DNA of 56,434 nucleotides from Kiritimatiellota bacterium (GTDB lineage: Bacteria; Verrucomicrobiota; Lentisphaeria; Oligosphaerales; JAADHN01), in NCBI GenBank assembly GCA_013151865.1, contig JAADHN010000092.1, forward strand, positions 1 to 56,434, given 5' to 3'. The notes beneath the pieces are model-generated. The model was not told where the DNA came from, ran no database searches, and saw only the letters and a program-made list of their open reading frames with translations. Below are positions 56,038 to 56,434 of the stretch, piece after piece. A program made the translations under genes and the position numbers. The number at the start of each line of letters is the position of its first letter. Position 1 is the stretch's first letter.

Positions 56038-56434
56038 GCCCGCAAAAGCGGTGTTGAAACACCGCACTCCGAAAGACGCTTTGCGTCGTAATCTCGCGGG
56101 CTTGCCCGCTTTGGAGTGCTGCGATTCATCGCAGCTTTCCCTTGCGGTATAACGCGTTGCCCGCAAAAGCGGTGTTGAAACACCGCACTCCACGGATGCT
56201 TTGCATCGTTCCACCGCGGGCTTGCCCGCTTTGGAGTGCTGCGATTCATCGCAGCTTTCCCTTGCGGTATAACGCGTTGCCCGCAAAAGCGGTGTTGAAA
56301 CACCGAAAGACGCTTCGCGTCGTAACCTCGCGGCCTCGCCGCTTTGGAGTGCTGCGGTTTATCGCAGCTTTCCCTTGCGGTATAACGCGTTGCCCGCAAA
56401 AGCGGTGTTGAAACACCGCACTCCGAAAGACGCT
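56038..56434. repeat. Tandem structured repeat, units of 121, 120 and 113 bp plus a partial unit
   Basis: Units begin at 56038, 56159, 56279 and 56392 with the same word (gcccgcaaaagcggtgttg); the last runs off the window. Each unit folds into several hairpins: GCGGTGTT/AACACCGC, GACGC/GCGTC, CGGGC/GCCCG and GCTGCGAT/ATCGCAGC, with long-range pairing of CACTCC to GGAGTG. The hairpin stems change together between units (GACGC/GCGTC becomes GATGC/GCATC in unit 2). A minus-strand open frame through it is a by-product of the repeat. No spacers of unique sequence exist, so it is not a CRISPR. Confidence 0.9.

Noticed and set aside
56007-56399. A repetitive 130-codon minus-strand frame with a recurring FCGQRVIPQGKAAMN
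   Set aside because: It is created by tandem repeat units of near triplet-compatible length and breaks where unit lengths change (121, 120, 113). The hairpins explain the conservation better.
56038-56434. CRISPR array
   Set aside because: Whole units of about 120 bp repeat with no unique spacers, and no cas gene is in the window.

Overview
The window looks like a piece of chromosome from a GC-rich, carbohydrate-degrading bacterium, most likely an uncultured member of the PVC superphylum (Kiritimatiellota, Lentisphaerota or Verrucomicrobiota-like). This is an inference from gene content: secreted or TIM-barrel glycoside hydrolases, a formylglycine sulfatase, sodium:solute symporters, a UroD-like protein, a PhoPQ-activated-type hydrolase, a type IV pilus/type II secretion ATPase cluster, and a short primary-like sigma factor whose region 2 wording is typical of that group. 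No rRNA gene is present to settle the taxonomy.

Layout. Positions 1-7757 (+) carry three consecutive glycoside hydrolase genes: a GH101-like enzyme cut by the window edge, a GH78 alpha-L-rhamnosidase and a clan GH-A (GH39-like) enzyme. Positions 7758-9372 are a decayed patch: a short SDR-like gene start, two imperfect inverted repeats and a frameshifted RHS-repeat remnant that lacks both ends. Positions 9373-14980 (-) hold a large LamG/parallel beta-helix/CBM9-like secreted protein and a UroD-like protein, followed by a divergent sulfatase (+), an SSS symporter (-), a small TPR membrane protein (-) and a 1330-residue secreted GH42-like enzyme (+).

Positions 24215-32000 (-) hold tRNA-Pro(CGG) and, reading leftwards, a GmhA-like SIS isomerase, two PilB/GspE-type ATPases, PilT and PilC. 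Divergently, dnaN and recF (+) start from a near-perfect sigma70 promoter inside an AT-rich gap with several near-match DnaA boxes, which makes this gap a candidate replication origin. Next come a second SSS symporter with an unusual N-terminal ectodomain (-), a truncated Old-Yellow-Enzyme-type protein with a 4Fe-4S motif, a GH51 arabinofuranosidase (+), tagaturonate epimerase UxaE (-), a sigma factor with its own promoter and terminator (-), an RpiB/LacAB isomerase and a PhoPQ-activated-type hydrolase (+).

The right end (46127-56003, -) has a multi-pass membrane protein, a complete B-family DNA polymerase, a candidate small RNA and an 1810-residue anchored protein combining FN3-like, CsgG-like, TPR, PQQ and HEAT segments. 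The window ends in a tandem structured repeat of about 113-121 bp whose hairpins show compensatory changes.

Taken together, the genes suggest a scavenger of rhamnose-, arabinose- and uronate-containing (pectin-like), probably sulfated, polysaccharides: secreted GHs and a sulfatase release sugars, SSS symporters import them, and UxaE and RpiB-type isomerases feed them into central metabolism. Starts were chosen by Shine-Dalgarno spacing, signal peptides and family N-termini. No database search was possible, so family assignments rest on recognised motifs.
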